From: Pseudomonadota bacterium
GTDB lineage: Bacteria > Pseudomonadota > Alphaproteobacteria > Rhizobiales > Devosiaceae
Reading direction: 5' to 3'
Assembly: GCA_023431205.1 (NCBI GenBank)
Contig: JAEYXQ010000027.1
Location: 1 to 12,522, forward strand
DNA: 12,522 nucleotides
The stretch's first letter is position 1. Every line of letters starts with the position of its first letter. Shown here piece after piece: positions 12,223 through 12,522 of this stretch. The position numbers and the translations under genes are program-made. The notes below the pieces were generated by a model. That model ran no database searches, was not told the origin of the DNA, and worked only from the letters and a program-made list of their open reading frames with translations.

Positions 12223-12306
12223 ACCGGCACAAGGTGCCAAGGTCATGCGGCGTGCCGGCGCAACCCAGCGTCACCCCCGGCATTCTTCCCGCAAGGGAGA
12301 GTCTCC

Positions 12307-12522
12307 ATGCCCCGATTCTTTTTCCACTACCGCACCGATGACGAATTGATCCGCGACCCCGAGGGGCAGGAGTTCGATGATCTGGATGCGGCCGAGCACA
12401 ATGCCGCCGAGATCGGCCGGGCCATTGTCGACCGGGCGCTGAGCCAGGGGGAAGACCCTCGCCTGCCCCGCTCGATCGAGATCACGGACGCCAAGGGGCA
12501 CGACCTGCTCTATGTGGTGTTC
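12307..12522 (+). CDS. DUF6894-like small protein, cut by the window edge
   Basis: This open frame runs off the right edge with no stop, so only the first 72 codons are seen. The start ATG 12307 has GGGAGA (12295-12300) 6 nt upstream. The product begins MPRFFFHYRTDDELIRDPEG, then has an Asp/Ala-rich helix (DDLDAAEHNAAEIGRAIVDRA) and a closing strand IEITDAKGHDLLYVVF. This is the pattern of the short alphaproteobacterial DUF6894 family (MPR[YF]FFH...D.EG.E..D...A), proteins of about 70-90 residues with no known function, so the gene is probably nearly complete here. It stands 84 nt after the flavin reductase gene on the same strand. The family call is from memory of the motif. Confidence 0.8.
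   Translation, partial: MPRFFFHYRTDDELIRDPEGQEFDDLDAAEHNAAEIGRAIVDRALSQGEDPRLPRSIEITDAKGHDLLYVVF

Noticed and set aside
12226..12238. GGCAC-AAG-GTGCC hairpin after the flavin reductase as a terminator
   Set aside because: The stem is only 5 bp with no T-run following; too weak to call.

Overview
The window is GC-rich bacterial chromosome, most likely from an alphaproteobacterium of the Hyphomicrobiales (possibly Devosia-like). This is inferred from the gene families, the single-domain receivers with FAT[GA] motifs, the alphaproteobacterial-type SodB and the GC-rich palindromic intergenic repeats; no rRNA or tRNA is present to confirm it. Ten complete genes and one gene cut by the right edge are supported. 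No CRISPR array, insertion sequence or tRNA was seen.

Layout. Positions 1-680 carry no credible gene. They hold a repeat cluster: a 204-bp direct repeat (121-324 and 459-662, 17 mismatches, no gaps) plus several palindromes. Positions 681-3700 (minus strand) are a tripartite tricarboxylate transporter (TTT) operon, tctC-tctB-tctA. Divergent from it at 3894-7117 (plus) is a DctB-like sensor kinase overlapping a DctD-like sigma-54 activator by ATGA. Upstream of tctC is a textbook -24/-12 promoter (3763-3778, minus), so the likely circuit is: the sensor detects a periplasmic organic acid, the activator is phosphorylated, RNA polymerase-sigma54 fires at tctC, and the transporter is made. Inverted repeats at 3842-3880 are candidate activator sites.

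Positions 7127-8020 (minus) encode two tandem stand-alone receiver proteins with no kinase nearby, preceded by a possible EcfG-type promoter. Positions 8125-8448 (minus) encode a small PilZ (c-di-GMP-binding type) protein, and 8603-9703 (minus) an M24B Xaa-Pro peptidase-like metalloprotein.

The right part reads as an oxidative/nitrosative-stress and iron-sulfur theme. A SufR-like winged-helix regulator with a C-x12-C...C cysteine cluster (10252-10944, minus) is translationally coupled to a group III truncated hemoglobin (9776-10255). Divergent from it, 63 bp away, is an Fe/Mn superoxide dismutase (11008-11610, plus), followed by a flavin reductase-domain protein (11674-12222) and a truncated DUF6894 protein (12307-end).

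The two most interesting systems are the sigma-54/DctBD-type control of a TTT transporter, and the SufR-like regulator-hemoglobin-SOD cluster. Both rest on families recognised by eye; no database search was possible.
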